Shown here piece after piece: positions 16,990 to 25,568 of a DNA stretch of 48,832 nucleotides. Position numbers and translations under genes: made by a program. This stretch comes from Actinomycetota bacterium. Lineage in GTDB: Bacteria > Actinomycetota > Actinomycetes > Actinomycetales > Kineosporiaceae. Numbering within the stretch: the first letter of the stretch is position 1; each line of letters begins with the position of its first letter. The stretch is from the NCBI GenBank assembly GCA_030837345.1, contig JAUPKQ010000136.1:1-48832 (forward strand), in the 5' to 3' direction. Below the pieces are notes generated by a model that worked only from the letters and a program-made list of their open reading frames with translations, had not been told where the DNA came from and did no database searches.

Positions 16990-18753
16990 TCACGGCCGCT
17001 GGGGTGGGGCGTCGACGCCCGTCTCCTTGCGCTGCTCGGCGGTGACCAGGCCGGGGGCGCCCGTCAGCGGGTCATAGCCGCCGCCGGACTTCGGGAAGGC
17101 GATGACGTCGCGGATCGACTCCGACCCGGACAGCAGCATGACGATGCGGTCCCAGCCGAACGCGATGCCGCCGTGCGGGGGCGCGCCGAACTTGAACGCC
17201 TCCAGGAACCAGCCGAACTTCTCGGCCGCCTCCGCCTCGCTGATCCCCATCATCGCGAACACGCGCTCCTGCACGTCGCGCCGGTGGATACGGATCGACC
17301 CGCCACCGATCTCGTTGCCGTTGCAGACGATGTCGTAGGCGTAGGCGAGCGCGCCCGCCGGGTCGGACTCGAACCGGTCGATCCACTCGGGCTTCGGGGA
17401 GGTGAAGGCGTGGTGGACGGCGGTCCACGCGCCGCCTCCGACCGCGACGTCCCCGCTGGCGACCGCCTTGGCGGACGGCTCGAACAGCGGCGCGTCGACG
17501 ACCCACAGCAGCGACCAGGCGCTCTCGTCGATCAGCCCGCACCGCTTGGCGATCTCGTTCCGGACGGCGCCGAGCAGGGCCCGCGACGACGCGGCGGCAC
17601 CGGCGGCGAAGAAGACGCAGTCCCCAGGTTCGGCGCCGGCGTGGGCGGCGATCCCGGCACGCTCGGTGTCGGAGAGGTTCTTCGCGACCGGTCCGGCGAG
17701 TTCGCCGTCCTCGCCGACGAGGATGTACGCAAGTCCTCGGGCGCCGCGCTGCTTGGCCCACTCCTGCCAGGCGTCGAGGGTCTTGCGGGGCTGCGAGGCG
17801 CCACCGGGCATGACGACGGCGCCGACGTAGTCGGCCTGGAACACGCGGAAGGAGGTGCCGGTGAAGAACTCGGCGCACTCGACGAGTTCGAGGCCGAAGC
17901 GCAGGTCCGGCTTGTCGGTGCCGAAGCGGCGCATCGCCTCGGCATACGTCATCCGCGGGATCGGCAGCTGGATCTCGTGGCCGATCAGCTTCCACAGGGC
18001 CGCCAGGATCTCCTCGGAGACGGCGATGATGTCGTCCTGGGTGACGAAGGACATCTCGACGTCGAGCTGGGTGAACTCCGGCTGGCGGTCGGCCCGGAAG
18101 TCCTCGTCGCGGTAGCAGCGGGCGATCTGGTAGTACCGCTCCATCCCCGCGACCATCAGCAACTGCTTGAACAGCTGGGGGCTCTGCGGCAGGGCGTACC
18201 AGGACCCGGGTGACAGGCGGGCGGGCACGAGGAAGTCCCGGGCGCCCTCGGGCGTGGAGTGGGTGAGGGTCGGGGTCTCGATCTCGACGAAGTCGTGGCG
18301 GCCGAGGACCTCGCGCGCGGCCTGGCTCACCCGGCTGCGCAGGCGCAGGGCGGCCGCCTGCGCGGGACGGCGCAGGTCGAGGTACCGGTACTTCAGCCGC
18401 GTCTCCTCACCCACGTCGACGCGCTCGTCGATCTGGAAGGGCAGGGGCGCGGATTCGCTGAGGACCTCGACGTCCTTGGCGACCACCTCGATCCCGCCGG
18501 TGACGAGGTCGGGGTTCTCGTTGCCCTCCGGGCGGAGAGTCACCTCGCCGGTGACGCGCAGGCAGTACTCGTTGCGCAGACCGTGCGCGACGGTCTCGTC
18601 GCGGACGACGACCTGTGCCACGCCCGAGGCATCCCTCAGATCGAGGAACGCCACCCCGCCGTGATCGCGCCGACGCGCCACCCACCCGGTGAGGGTGATG
18701 GTCTGTCCGACATGACCGGCACGCAGACTGCCGGCCTCGTGGGTGCGGAGCAC
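16990..18753 (-). CDS. aspS: Aspartyl-tRNA synthetase
   Basis: Class IIb synthetase (587 residues). The N-terminal OB fold ([20 protein letters not shown]) binds the anticodon. Motif 2 is [20 protein letters not shown], and motif 3 lies in [19 protein letters not shown] with [20 protein letters not shown] after it. The start GTG 18753 is chosen because AGAGGA lies five bases upstream; earlier in-frame starts would add over 100 unrelated basic residues. Bacterial-type insertion domain present. Whether it also charges tRNA-Asn (non-discriminating) cannot be read from the sequence alone. Confidence 0.97.
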   Translation of the reverse strand: MLRTHEAGSLRAGHVGQTITLTGWVARRRDHGGVAFLDLRDASGVAQVVVRDETVAHGLRNEYCLRVTGEVTLRPEGNENPDLVTGGIEVVAKDVEVLSESAPLPFQIDERVDVGEETRLKYRYLDLRRPAQAAALRLRSRVSQAAREVLGRHDFVEIETPTLTHSTPEGARDFLVPARLSPGSWYALPQSPQLFKQLLMVAGMERYYQIARCYRDEDFRADRQPEFTQLDVEMSFVTQDDIIAVSEEILAALWKLIGHEIQLPIPRMTYAEAMRRFGTDKPDLRFGLELVECAEFFTGTSFRVFQADYVGAVVMPGGASQPRKTLDAWQEWAKQRGARGLAYILVGEDGELAGPVAKNLSDTERAGIAAHAGAEPGDCVFFAAGAAASSRALLGAVRNEIAKRCGLIDESAWSLLWVVDAPLFEPSAKAVASGDVAVGGGAWTAVHHAFTSPKPEWIDRFESDPAGALAYAYDIVCNGNEIGGGSIRIHRRDVQERVFAMMGISEAEAAEKFGWFLEAFKFGAPPHGGIAFGWDRIVMLLSGSESIRDVIAFPKSGGGYDPLTGAPGLVTAEQRKETGVDAPPQRP

Positions 18754-18772
18754 GATGATCCTCTCGCGGCGG

Positions 18773-18798
18773 GACCCCCGACGGTCGGTGCGGGGGTC
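18773..18798 (-). promoter_or_regulatory. Hairpin in the aspS leader
   Basis: GACCCCCG (18773-18780) and CGGGGGTC (18791-18798) form an 8-bp GC-rich stem with a ten-base loop, starting 20 bases upstream of the aspS GTG. It could affect translation initiation or mark an attenuator. Confidence 0.4.
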
Positions 18799-18860
18799 AC
18801 GGTGGTCTGGACGGGGACGGCGGTGACACGGACTGTGACCGGCGCCGTCGACCCGGACAG

Positions 18861-18866
18861 ATCCTA
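18861..18866 (-). promoter_or_regulatory. Probable -10 box for aspS
   Basis: The minus strand reads TAGGAT here, about 108 bases upstream of the start, giving a leader that would contain the hairpin above. No convincing -35 was found. Confidence 0.3.
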
Positions 18867-18940
18867 CGCGCCGCGACCGCCCGCGACCGCACCGCCGGCC
18901 GGGACCCGGACGCCGTCCCCCACCCGTTCCGTCACGCCGT

Positions 18941-19927
18941 CTACCACCGCCCGTGGACGTGCGGGCGGACGCGCGCGTCGTAGACCGCCCGGACGGCGTC
19001 CAGCACCTCGGCGGGCAACGGCGCCAGTGCCGCCGCGGCGGCGTTGGCGCGAGCCTGCTCGGGAGTACGCGCACCGGGGATGACGACGGAGACCCCCGGC
19101 TGGTCGATGATCCAGCGCAGGGCGAGCGCGGCGGTCGTCACCCCGTCGGGGGCGAGGGCCGCCAGTTCGCGGGCGGCGGCGACCCCGACGCCGAAGGGGA
19201 CGCCGGAGAAGGTCTCGCCGACGTCGAACGCCTCGCCGTGGCGGTTGTAGGTGCGGTGGTCGTCGGCGGCGAAGGTCGTCGTCTCGTCATACCGGCCCGA
19301 CAGCAGGCCGCTGGCCAGCGGCACCCGGGCGATGACGCCGACGCCCGCCGCCCGCGCCGCGGGCAGCACCTGCTCGAGCGGCTTGAGGCGGAACGCGTTG
19401 AGGATGATCTGCACGGTCGCGACGTTCGGGCGGGCGATCGCCGTCAGCGCCTCCGCGCACGTCTCGACCGAGACGCCGTAGGCGGCCAGCACCCCTCGCG
19501 CGACCAGCGCGTCGAGGGCGTCGTACACCTCGTCGCTCGAGTAGACCTCGGTGGGCGGGCAGTGGAGCTGCACGAGGTCGAGCCGCTCGACGCCCAGGTT
19601 GGCACGGCTGCGGTCGATCCACGCCCCGAGGTGCTCGGGCGTGAACGACTCCGGCGCGAAGGGATCGGCCCGGCGTCCGCACTTGGTCGCGACGGTCACC
19701 CCGGCGTCCGGCCGTTCGGCGAGGAACCGGGCGATCAACCGCTCACTCCGGCCGTCGCCGTAGACGTCGGCGGTGTCGAGGAACGTCACCCCCGCGTCGA
19801 CCGCCCCGTGGAGGACCCGCAGGGCGTCCTCGTCGGTGACGCGCCCCCAGTCACCCCCGAGCTGCCAGCAACCGAGCCCCACCACCGACACCTCGCGGCC
19901 GGTCCGTCGAAACGTCCTCGTCTCCAT
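18941..19927 (-). CDS. Aldo/keto reductase
   Basis: NAD(P)H-dependent oxidoreductase of the AKR superfamily (328 residues). The catalytic tetrad is visible: Asp51 and Tyr56 ([14 protein letters not shown]), Lys82 (VATKCG) and His122 (VQLHCPP). The C-terminal cofactor site [19 protein letters not shown] is typical. The family member nearest in style is the YajO/general-stress group acting on aldehydes. Its substrate cannot be inferred. It lies in the same direction as aspS, 187 bases upstream, and is a separate transcription unit with its own start. Start ATG 19927 aligns with the normal family N-terminus ([21 protein letters not shown] minus one). Confidence 0.9.
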   Translation of the reverse strand: METRTFRRTGREVSVVGLGCWQLGGDWGRVTDEDALRVLHGAVDAGVTFLDTADVYGDGRSERLIARFLAERPDAGVTVATKCGRRADPFAPESFTPEHLGAWIDRSRANLGVERLDLVQLHCPPTEVYSSDEVYDALDALVARGVLAAYGVSVETCAEALTAIARPNVATVQIILNAFRLKPLEQVLPAARAAGVGVIARVPLASGLLSGRYDETTTFAADDHRTYNRHGEAFDVGETFSGVPFGVGVAAARELAALAPDGVTTAALALRWIIDQPGVSVVIPGARTPEQARANAAAAALAPLPAEVLDAVRAVYDARVRPHVHGRW

Positions 19928-20030
19928 GGGCCCACCCTACGAGCCGGGGAGGACGACGGGCTCAGGTCGGTCCGCCCGGCGGCCGATGACGGCGGAAAAG
20001 CTCCACCGGAGCCGCCCGGAGGTGACCGCA

Positions 20031-20348
20031 GTGCAGCCCTCGCCCCATCAGAACGCGCCCTTCGCGGACGAGACGCCTGACGATCTGTCGCGGGAGAGCC
20101 GTGCGCCAGGGCGATCAGCCCCGGGCGCCATACTGCCCGGCCGGCTCGCCGACCCCCTCCCGGCCTCCGTCGCGCAGCTGATGCTCGCCCGCGCCCGACG
20201 GCGCACCGCCCTTCCTGTCGACGTCATCAGCTTCGTCGCGGCCTGCCCGGCGTGCGGGCGTGACTGCGAATGGACCCAGACCCGACAGGAGACCCGCGTC
20301 CGCTCGACGACCGACTGCTCCTGCCGGATCGCGGGCGCCCGCCCCTGA
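20031..20348 (+). CDS. Small cysteine-rich hypothetical protein
   Basis: 105 residues with a disordered, charged N-terminal half and a C-terminal half bearing a possible zinc-binding arrangement: ACPACGRDCEW followed by TTDCSCRIAGARP, i.e. five cysteines after CPxCG. GTG 20031 is chosen because GGAGG (20018-20022) is eight bases upstream; GTG 20022 overlaps that site. It converges on hisS, leaving a three-base gap. Related small proteins exist in actinobacteria as far as I recall, but none with known function. Role unknown. Confidence 0.6.
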   Translation: MQPSPHQNAPFADETPDDLSRESRAPGRSAPGAILPGRLADPLPASVAQLMLARARRRTALPVDVISFVAACPACGRDCEWTQTRQETRVRSTTDCSCRIAGARP

Positions 20349-20351
20349 CGG

Positions 20352-21686
20352 TCAGCCCGCCACGACGCGGGGGTGCAGGTCCGGCGCGGGCGGCGTCCAG
20401 GCCGCGGGGTCGGCGGTGACCTGCTCGCCGGAGCGGATGTCCTTGACCTCGTGGGTCTCCCCGTCCCGGAGGAACCAGACGAAGGGGATTCCCCGCCGGT
20501 CGGCGTGGCGGATCTGCTTGCCGAACTTCGCCGCCGCGGGGGCGACCTCGGCCGGGATCCCGCGCGACCGCAGAGCCACCGCGACGGCGACGCTCGCCGG
20601 GCGGGAGTCCTCGTCGGAGACGGCGACGAGGACGGCCGTCGGGACGCTGCGGGTCGCCGTCAGCAGACCTCGGGACAGCAGGGGCGCCAGGGCCCTCGTC
20701 ACGCCGAAGGAGATCCCGACGCCCGGGTAGGACGTCGATCCGTCACTCGCCAGCGAGTCGTAGCGGCCCCCGGAGCACACCGACCCCAGGTGCTCGAACC
20801 CGGCCATCCTCGTCTCGTAGACGGTGCCGGTGTAGTAGTCGAGGCCTCGGGCGATACGCAGGTCCGCGCTGACCGTGAAGCGCTCGCCGCGCAGTCCGGC
20901 GACGCCCTCGACCACCTGCACCAACTCGTCCAGGCCCTCCTCCAGCAGCGGGTCGCTGACCCCGAGGGCCATCACGCGGTCGGCGAAGGAGGCGTCGAAG
21001 GAGCTGATCTCCGCGAGCGCGAGGCAGCGGGACGCCTGGGCGTCGTCGAGCTTGGCCTCGGTCAGCAGCAGGTCGCGGACCGTCTCGGGCGGCAGTTTGT
21101 CGATCTTGTCGATCACCCGCATGACGGCGGCCGGGTCGTCCGCGCCGATCCCCCGGTAGAAGCCCTCGACGAGCTTGCGGTTGTTCACCTGCAACTGCAG
21201 CCGGGGAAGGGGCAGGGCCGCGAGGGCCTCGGCCATCACCTGGGCGACCTCGACGTCGTGGTGGAACGGCAGGTCACCGTTGCCGACGACGTCGACGTCC
21301 GCCTGGAGGAACTCCCGGTACCGGCCTTCCTGGGGTCGCTCGCCGCGCCAGACCTTCTGGATCTGGTAGCGGCGGAAGGGGAAGTGCAGTTTCGCGGAGT
21401 TCTCCAGGACGTACCGGGCGAACGGGACCGTCAGGTCGTAGTGCAGTCCGAACTGGCGTCCGGGGTCGTCGTCCGCGGTGGCGTGCAGACGGCGGAGGAC
21501 GTAGACCTCCTTGTCGATCTCTCCCTTGCGCAGGAGCTCCTCCAGGGGCTCGACCGCGCGGGTCTCGACGGAGGCGAACCCCCACAGTTCGAAGGTGCGC
21601 CGGAAGGTGTCGAGGACGTGCTGCTCGACGATGCGCCCGGTGGGGGACCATTCCGGGAAACCCGAGAGCGGGGCGGGTCGTGCCAT
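20352..21686 (-). CDS. hisS: Histidyl-tRNA synthetase
   Basis: Class II synthetase (444 residues). Class II motif 2 and histidine-binding motifs are present: RQFGLHYDLTVPFARYVLEN, RRYQIQKVWRGERPQEGRYR, RGLDYYTGTVYETRM and SVCSGGRYDSL. The C-terminal anticodon-binding domain begins near residue 345 (VPTAVLVAVSDEDSRPASVA). The second motif differs from the classical E. coli form in the manner of the actinobacterial HisS lineage. ATG 21686 with AAGGAG about ten bases upstream. Downstream of an MBL-fold hydrolase, the standard actinobacterial pairing. Confidence 0.97.
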   Translation of the reverse strand: MARPAPLSGFPEWSPTGRIVEQHVLDTFRRTFELWGFASVETRAVEPLEELLRKGEIDKEVYVLRRLHATADDDPGRQFGLHYDLTVPFARYVLENSAKLHFPFRRYQIQKVWRGERPQEGRYREFLQADVDVVGNGDLPFHHDVEVAQVMAEALAALPLPRLQLQVNNRKLVEGFYRGIGADDPAAVMRVIDKIDKLPPETVRDLLLTEAKLDDAQASRCLALAEISSFDASFADRVMALGVSDPLLEEGLDELVQVVEGVAGLRGERFTVSADLRIARGLDYYTGTVYETRMAGFEHLGSVCSGGRYDSLASDGSTSYPGVGISFGVTRALAPLLSRGLLTATRSVPTAVLVAVSDEDSRPASVAVAVALRSRGIPAEVAPAAAKFGKQIRHADRRGIPFVWFLRDGETHEVKDIRSGEQVTADPAAWTPPAPDLHPRVVAG

Positions 21687-21738
21687 GTCCGAATCATCTC
21701 CTTGCGGGACGGGCAGGCGCGGCCCGGTGAAACGGCGT

Positions 21739-22437
21739 TCAGACGCCGCGGGCGGCCTGCGCGAGGTAGGGGTTGGTCGCCCGTTCGCGGGCGACGGTGG
21801 TCGAGGGACCGTGACCGGGCAGGACGACGACGTCGTCCGCGAGCGTGAGGACCTTCTCGCGCAGCGTCCGGAGCATCGCCTCCGGATCGCCACCGGGCAG
21901 GTCCGTGCGTCCGACGCTGCCGGCGAACAGGACGTCGCCCGTCAGGGCGGTCGCCGACCCCTCGGTGCCGTCGGGGGGCCCGGGGACCGTGAAGATCACC
22001 GAGCCCTCGGTATGACCTGGAGCGTGCGCGACCTGGAGCCGAAGGCCCGCGAGGGCCAGTTCCTGGCCGTCCACCAGGGACGAGACGTCGTCGGGCTCGC
22101 TCCAGGCGGCTTTCGGCCCGAACTGCTGTTCGAGCATCGCGACCAGGGCGGGATCGAGGGAGGCGAGCGGGTCCGCGAGCCGGTACGCGTCGTCCGGGTG
22201 GATGTACGCGCCCACGCCGTGGGCACCGCACACCGGCGTCACCGACCACACGTGGTCGACGTGGCCGTGGGTGAGCAGGACCGCCGCCGGGCGCAGGCGG
22301 TACCGCGCGAGCACCTCGGAGAGCTGGCCCATCACCTCGATGCCGGGATCGACGACCACGCACTCCTCGCCCGGAGCAGCGGCCAGGACGTAGCAATTGG
22401 TGTCGAAAGCAGCGGCAGGGAATCCTGTGACGAACAC
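21739..22437 (-). CDS. MBL-fold metallo-hydrolase, glyoxalase II-like
   Basis: 232-residue metallo-beta-lactamase fold enzyme. Metal ligands are evident: THGHVDH (His57, His59, Asp61, His62), HAPGHTEGS, TGDVLFAGSVGRTDLPGGD and the C-terminal LPGHGPST. The FxTNCYVL and VVVDPG motifs at the N-terminus match the glyoxalase II/RNase-like thioesterase subgroup. Hydrolysis of an S-acyl thioester such as mycothiol conjugates is plausible but not shown. GTG start at 22437. Lies 52 bases upstream of hisS in the same direction. Confidence 0.88.
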   Translation of the reverse strand: MFVTGFPAAAFDTNCYVLAAAPGEECVVVDPGIEVMGQLSEVLARYRLRPAAVLLTHGHVDHVWSVTPVCGAHGVGAYIHPDDAYRLADPLASLDPALVAMLEQQFGPKAAWSEPDDVSSLVDGQELALAGLRLQVAHAPGHTEGSVIFTVPGPPDGTEGSATALTGDVLFAGSVGRTDLPGGDPEAMLRTLREKVLTLADDVVVLPGHGPSTTVARERATNPYLAQAARGV

Positions 22438-22514
22438 CGTGCGAGACTACCGACTCGCACCGCCATGCCACGCGGGGGTATCGGCGGTAACCGTGACGTG
22501 CGACGACGTCGCCG

Positions 22515-22520
22515 TAGACT
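22515..22520 (+). promoter_or_regulatory. Probable -10 box of the cyclophilin gene
   Basis: TAGACT (TANNNT form) lies 45 bases upstream of the GTG start at 22566, in the 128-bp divergent intergenic region; GAGGAGGGG precedes the start as ribosome-binding site. Confidence 0.35.
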
Positions 22521-22565
22521 GACCGCGGCCCGCCATGCCGGACCGTCACCGAGGAGGGGCAACCA

Positions 22566-23447
22566 GTGTCGCCCATCAGCCGTGAGCGCGATTACGCGCG
22601 ACGCCGCTACGAGAAATGGCAGTCGAAGCAGGCCGAGAAGCAGGCCAAGCAACGCCGCCAGCGCCGGGTACTCATCATCTCGGCGTCCGCCGTCGCCGTC
22701 GTCCTGGTGATCGCCGGGGCGACCTTGTACCTGACGAAGGACGACGAAGGCTCGGCGAAGCCGGCATCGGCGTCCGCGTCGGCCTCGCCGTCGAGTTCGG
22801 CGTCCGCGGCGGCCTCGCCGTCCGCGTCGGCTGCGGCCTCGCCGTCCGCGTCGGCGGCCCCGAACCCCTGCCCGACGCCGACGGTCAAACCGCCCGCGAC
22901 CCCGCAGAAGTTCGCCACGGCGCCGGACGCGTCGCAGGCACAGGGCAAGACGTGGACGATGACGTTCACGACGAGCTGCGGTGACGTCGTGGTCGCCCTG
23001 GACGGCGCCAAGGCCCCCAAGGCGGTGGCGAGCACGCTCTTCCTGTCCGAGAAGAAGTTCTGGGACGGCACCCCCTGCCACCGGCTGGGTTCCGAGGGCC
23101 TGGGCATGCTGCAGTGCGGCGACCCGACCGGCACCGGCCAGGGTGGCCCCGGCTACCAGTACGGCCCGGTCGAGAACGCCCCGGCGGACGGCGTCTACAA
23201 GGCGGGGACGGTCGCCATGGCGCGCACGTCCGACCCCAACTCGATGGGCAGCCAGTTCTTCATCGTCTTCAAGGACACCCAGCTGCCCACCGAGGGCGGC
23301 GGGTACACGGTCCTCGGCCAGGTGACCTCGGGCCTCGACGTGATCACCAAGATCGCCGCCGGTGGCGTGGGCACCCCCGGGCCTGACGGCAGCGGTCCCC
23401 CGGCGCGGCCGATCTCCATCGTCAGCACGAAGGTCGCCTCGGGGTAG
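22566..23447 (+). CDS. Membrane-anchored peptidyl-prolyl cis-trans isomerase (cyclophilin type)
   Basis: 293 residues: a basic cytoplasmic N-terminus (RERDYARRRYEKWQSKQAEK), one membrane segment (VLIISASAVAVVLVIAGATL), a Ser/Ala/Pro-rich linker (about residues 66-98), and a cyclophilin domain. The domain carries TSCGDVVVALDGAKAPKAV, the active-site region (CHRLGSEGLGMLQCGDPTGT) and the signature SMGSQFFIVFKDTQLP. The active-site Arg in CHRL is present; the usual Phe/Gln pattern is altered as in other actinobacterial anchored members. Extracytoplasmic folding of exported proteins is the likely role. The gene order cyclophilin-DUF349-relA is conserved in actinobacteria. Confidence 0.9.
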   Translation: MSPISRERDYARRRYEKWQSKQAEKQAKQRRQRRVLIISASAVAVVLVIAGATLYLTKDDEGSAKPASASASASPSSSASAAASPSASAAASPSASAAPNPCPTPTVKPPATPQKFATAPDASQAQGKTWTMTFTTSCGDVVVALDGAKAPKAVASTLFLSEKKFWDGTPCHRLGSEGLGMLQCGDPTGTGQGGPGYQYGPVENAPADGVYKAGTVAMARTSDPNSMGSQFFIVFKDTQLPTEGGGYTVLGQVTSGLDVITKIAAGGVGTPGPDGSGPPARPISIVSTKVASG

Positions 23448-23588
23448 GCCGCGGTCCGCGGGTGGCGGCCGCCCGCGAACCGGCCCGAAAGAACCGTCGT
23501 CACGAGTGCCGGCAACCTCCAGAATGGCGGCGGGACCAAGAGCGCACGAACAGCTGCGCCGACAGCGACGAGCAAGGATGCGTGGATC

Positions 23589-24839
23589 GTGACCGCTAAG
23601 CAGTGGGGCCGCGTTGACGCCGACGGCACCGTGTGGGTGCGGACCTCCTCCGGGGAGCGGGTCGTCGGGCAGTACCCGGGAGCGACCCCCGAGGAGGCCC
23701 TCGCCTACTTCGGCCGCAAGTACGACGATCTCGTCGCCCAGGTGACGTTGTTCGAGCAGCGCATCGCGGCCGGGCACGTGTCCCCGGCGGACACCGAGGC
23801 CGGGGTGCGGCGGCTGAGGGAGGCCATCGCCGACGCGAACGCCGTCGGGGACCTCGAGGTCCTCGCCGGCCGCGTCGAGGCCCTCGCTCCCCTCGCCCAG
23901 GCGCGGCGCGCCGAGGCTGAGGCCGCCAAGTCCGAGGCGAAGGCCAAGGCCCTCGCGCAGCGGGCGGCCCTGGTCGAGGAGGCCGAGACGATCGCCGCCG
24001 TCGACATCGAGCGGATCGCGTGGAAGACCTCCGGCGACCGTCTCCGGGACCTGTTCGACGAGTGGCGGCAGCTCCAGCGTGAGGCACGTCTCGACAAGCA
24101 CACCGAGGACGACCTCTGGAAGCGCTTCAGCCACGCCCGCACGGCGTTCGACCGTAAACGGCGCCAGCACTTCGGAGCGCTCGACGAGCAGCGCGGTGCG
24201 GCCCGCGCCGTCAAGGAGCAGATCGTCGCCGAGGCCGAGCGGCTGGCCTCGTCGACGGACTGGGCCACGACCGCCGCGATCTTCCGCGACCTGATGAACC
24301 AGTGGAAGGCCGCCGGCCGGGCCGCCCGCAAGGACGACGACGCCCTGTGGACGCGGTTCCGGGCCGCGCAGGACGCCTTCTTCGCGGCCCGGACCGCGGT
24401 CTCCGCGTCGATGGACGCCGAGTTCCGCCAGAACCTCACCGCCAAGGAGGAGATCCTCGCCGCGGCGGAGGCCCTCCTGCCCGTCACCGACGTCCGGGCC
24501 GCCCGGGCCGCCCTGCGGGACATCCAGGACCGGTGGGAGGCCGCCGGACGGGTCCCCCGCGCCGATCTCGGCCGCGTCGAGGCCCGCCTCCGGGCCGTGG
24601 AACAGGCCGTGCGGGAGGCGGAGGAGGACCGCTGGGCCCGCACGAACCCCCAGGCCCGAGCCCGTGCCGAGGACGTCGTCCGCCAGCTGGAGTCCGGCAT
24701 CGCCTCCTTGGAGGCCTCGCTGGACAAGGCCCGTGCCGCCGGTCGTGACCGGGCGGTCCGGGACACCGAGGCCGCCCTGGAGGCCCGCCGCGAGTGGCTG
24801 GTGCAGGCCTACAAGGCGCTCGAAGAGTTCGGGAGCTGA
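23589..24839 (+). CDS. DUF349 domain protein
   Basis: 416 residues, almost wholly helical, with several degenerate DUF349 repeats. Each repeat has the pattern ...W...GR..R..DD.LW.RF..A...F (for example near residues 150-180 and 235-265, with DDALWTRFRAAQDAFFAART). The N-terminus (QWGRVDADGTVWVRTSSGER, then VVGQYPGATPEEALAYFGRK) is the short beta region seen in actinobacterial members. No signal peptide. Function unknown; a relative was reported to affect replication or fork restart, but I do not extend that here. GTG start at 23589 with weak GGATGCGTGG-like upstream sequence. Confidence 0.88.
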   Translation: MTAKQWGRVDADGTVWVRTSSGERVVGQYPGATPEEALAYFGRKYDDLVAQVTLFEQRIAAGHVSPADTEAGVRRLREAIADANAVGDLEVLAGRVEALAPLAQARRAEAEAAKSEAKAKALAQRAALVEEAETIAAVDIERIAWKTSGDRLRDLFDEWRQLQREARLDKHTEDDLWKRFSHARTAFDRKRRQHFGALDEQRGAARAVKEQIVAEAERLASSTDWATTAAIFRDLMNQWKAAGRAARKDDDALWTRFRAAQDAFFAARTAVSASMDAEFRQNLTAKEEILAAAEALLPVTDVRAARAALRDIQDRWEAAGRVPRADLGRVEARLRAVEQAVREAEEDRWARTNPQARARAEDVVRQLESGIASLEASLDKARAAGRDRAVRDTEAALEARREWLVQAYKALEEFGS

Positions 24840-24935
24840 GCGCCGGGTCGTCCACAACCCCCGTCTCCCGTCCCGTCATCCACAGGCGGGCGGGACGACG
24901 TGGCGGATCCGGTCCCGTGGGACGACCGTGGAGCC

Positions 24936-25568
24936 ATGATCTCCACGCACCTCCCCTTCCGGCTGGGCGGCGACCTGTCCGCCGACGACGCCCGCGAGGC
25001 CCAACGTCTGCTCGGGGAGCACCTGTTGGTCCCGCTCCTGCTCGACGTCGTGATCGCCGCGGACGCCGTCCTCGACCGTTCCCTGAGGGCGGCGGCCGTG
25101 GGCCTTCTCGTGACCACCCGGCTGAGCGCCGCCGGAGCGGTCATCGCCCAGGACGCCGCCGCCTGGGTGTGGGCCGCCGGGGCCTCCCCGCGCTACGTCG
25201 ACGTCGTCATCCAGCCCGGCCGGATCCGCTCGCCCTCGCCGTACGTCGTCGTCCACGAACGGCGGATGACGCAGGGAGACGTCGTCGAGATCAGGGCCGG
25301 TGACGCTCCCCCGCTGGCGGTGACCACCCCCGCCCGCACCGCCGCCGACCTGCTGCGGTCCCTGCCCGAGCCGCTGGCTCTGGAGGCCGCGACCCGTCTG
25401 GCCTCTCGCACGGGGACGGATCCCGCGGCGATCGCGGCCTGTCTGGCGGCGATGCCGGGCGCCCGCGGGGTCGCGCGCGCCCGGGTGCTGCTGGCGCGCT
25501 GGCCGGGCGAGACCGACGGGGAGCTGGGACCGTCCGGCCCGGGCCCTAGTCCATGCGCTTTCCGGTGA
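24936..25568 (+). CDS. AbiEi-antitoxin-like hypothetical protein
   Basis: 210 residues. The N-terminal part has no clear winged-helix motif, but the middle carries the strings [20 protein letters not shown] and [18 protein letters not shown] that mark the actinobacterial group usually labelled type IV toxin-antitoxin AbiEi-family. Function is not established and no toxin gene (AbiEii type) is adjacent; these proteins are often solitary. ATG 24936 is chosen over GTG 24900 because GGAG lies just before it, but the evidence is thin. The 3' end overlaps the relA 3' end on the opposite strand by 23 bases. Confidence 0.6.
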   Translation: MISTHLPFRLGGDLSADDAREAQRLLGEHLLVPLLLDVVIAADAVLDRSLRAAAVGLLVTTRLSAAGAVIAQDAAAWVWAAGASPRYVDVVIQPGRIRSPSPYVVVHERRMTQGDVVEIRAGDAPPLAVTTPARTAADLLRSLPEPLALEAATRLASRTGTDPAAIAACLAAMPGARGVARARVLLARWPGETDGELGPSGPGPSPCAFR

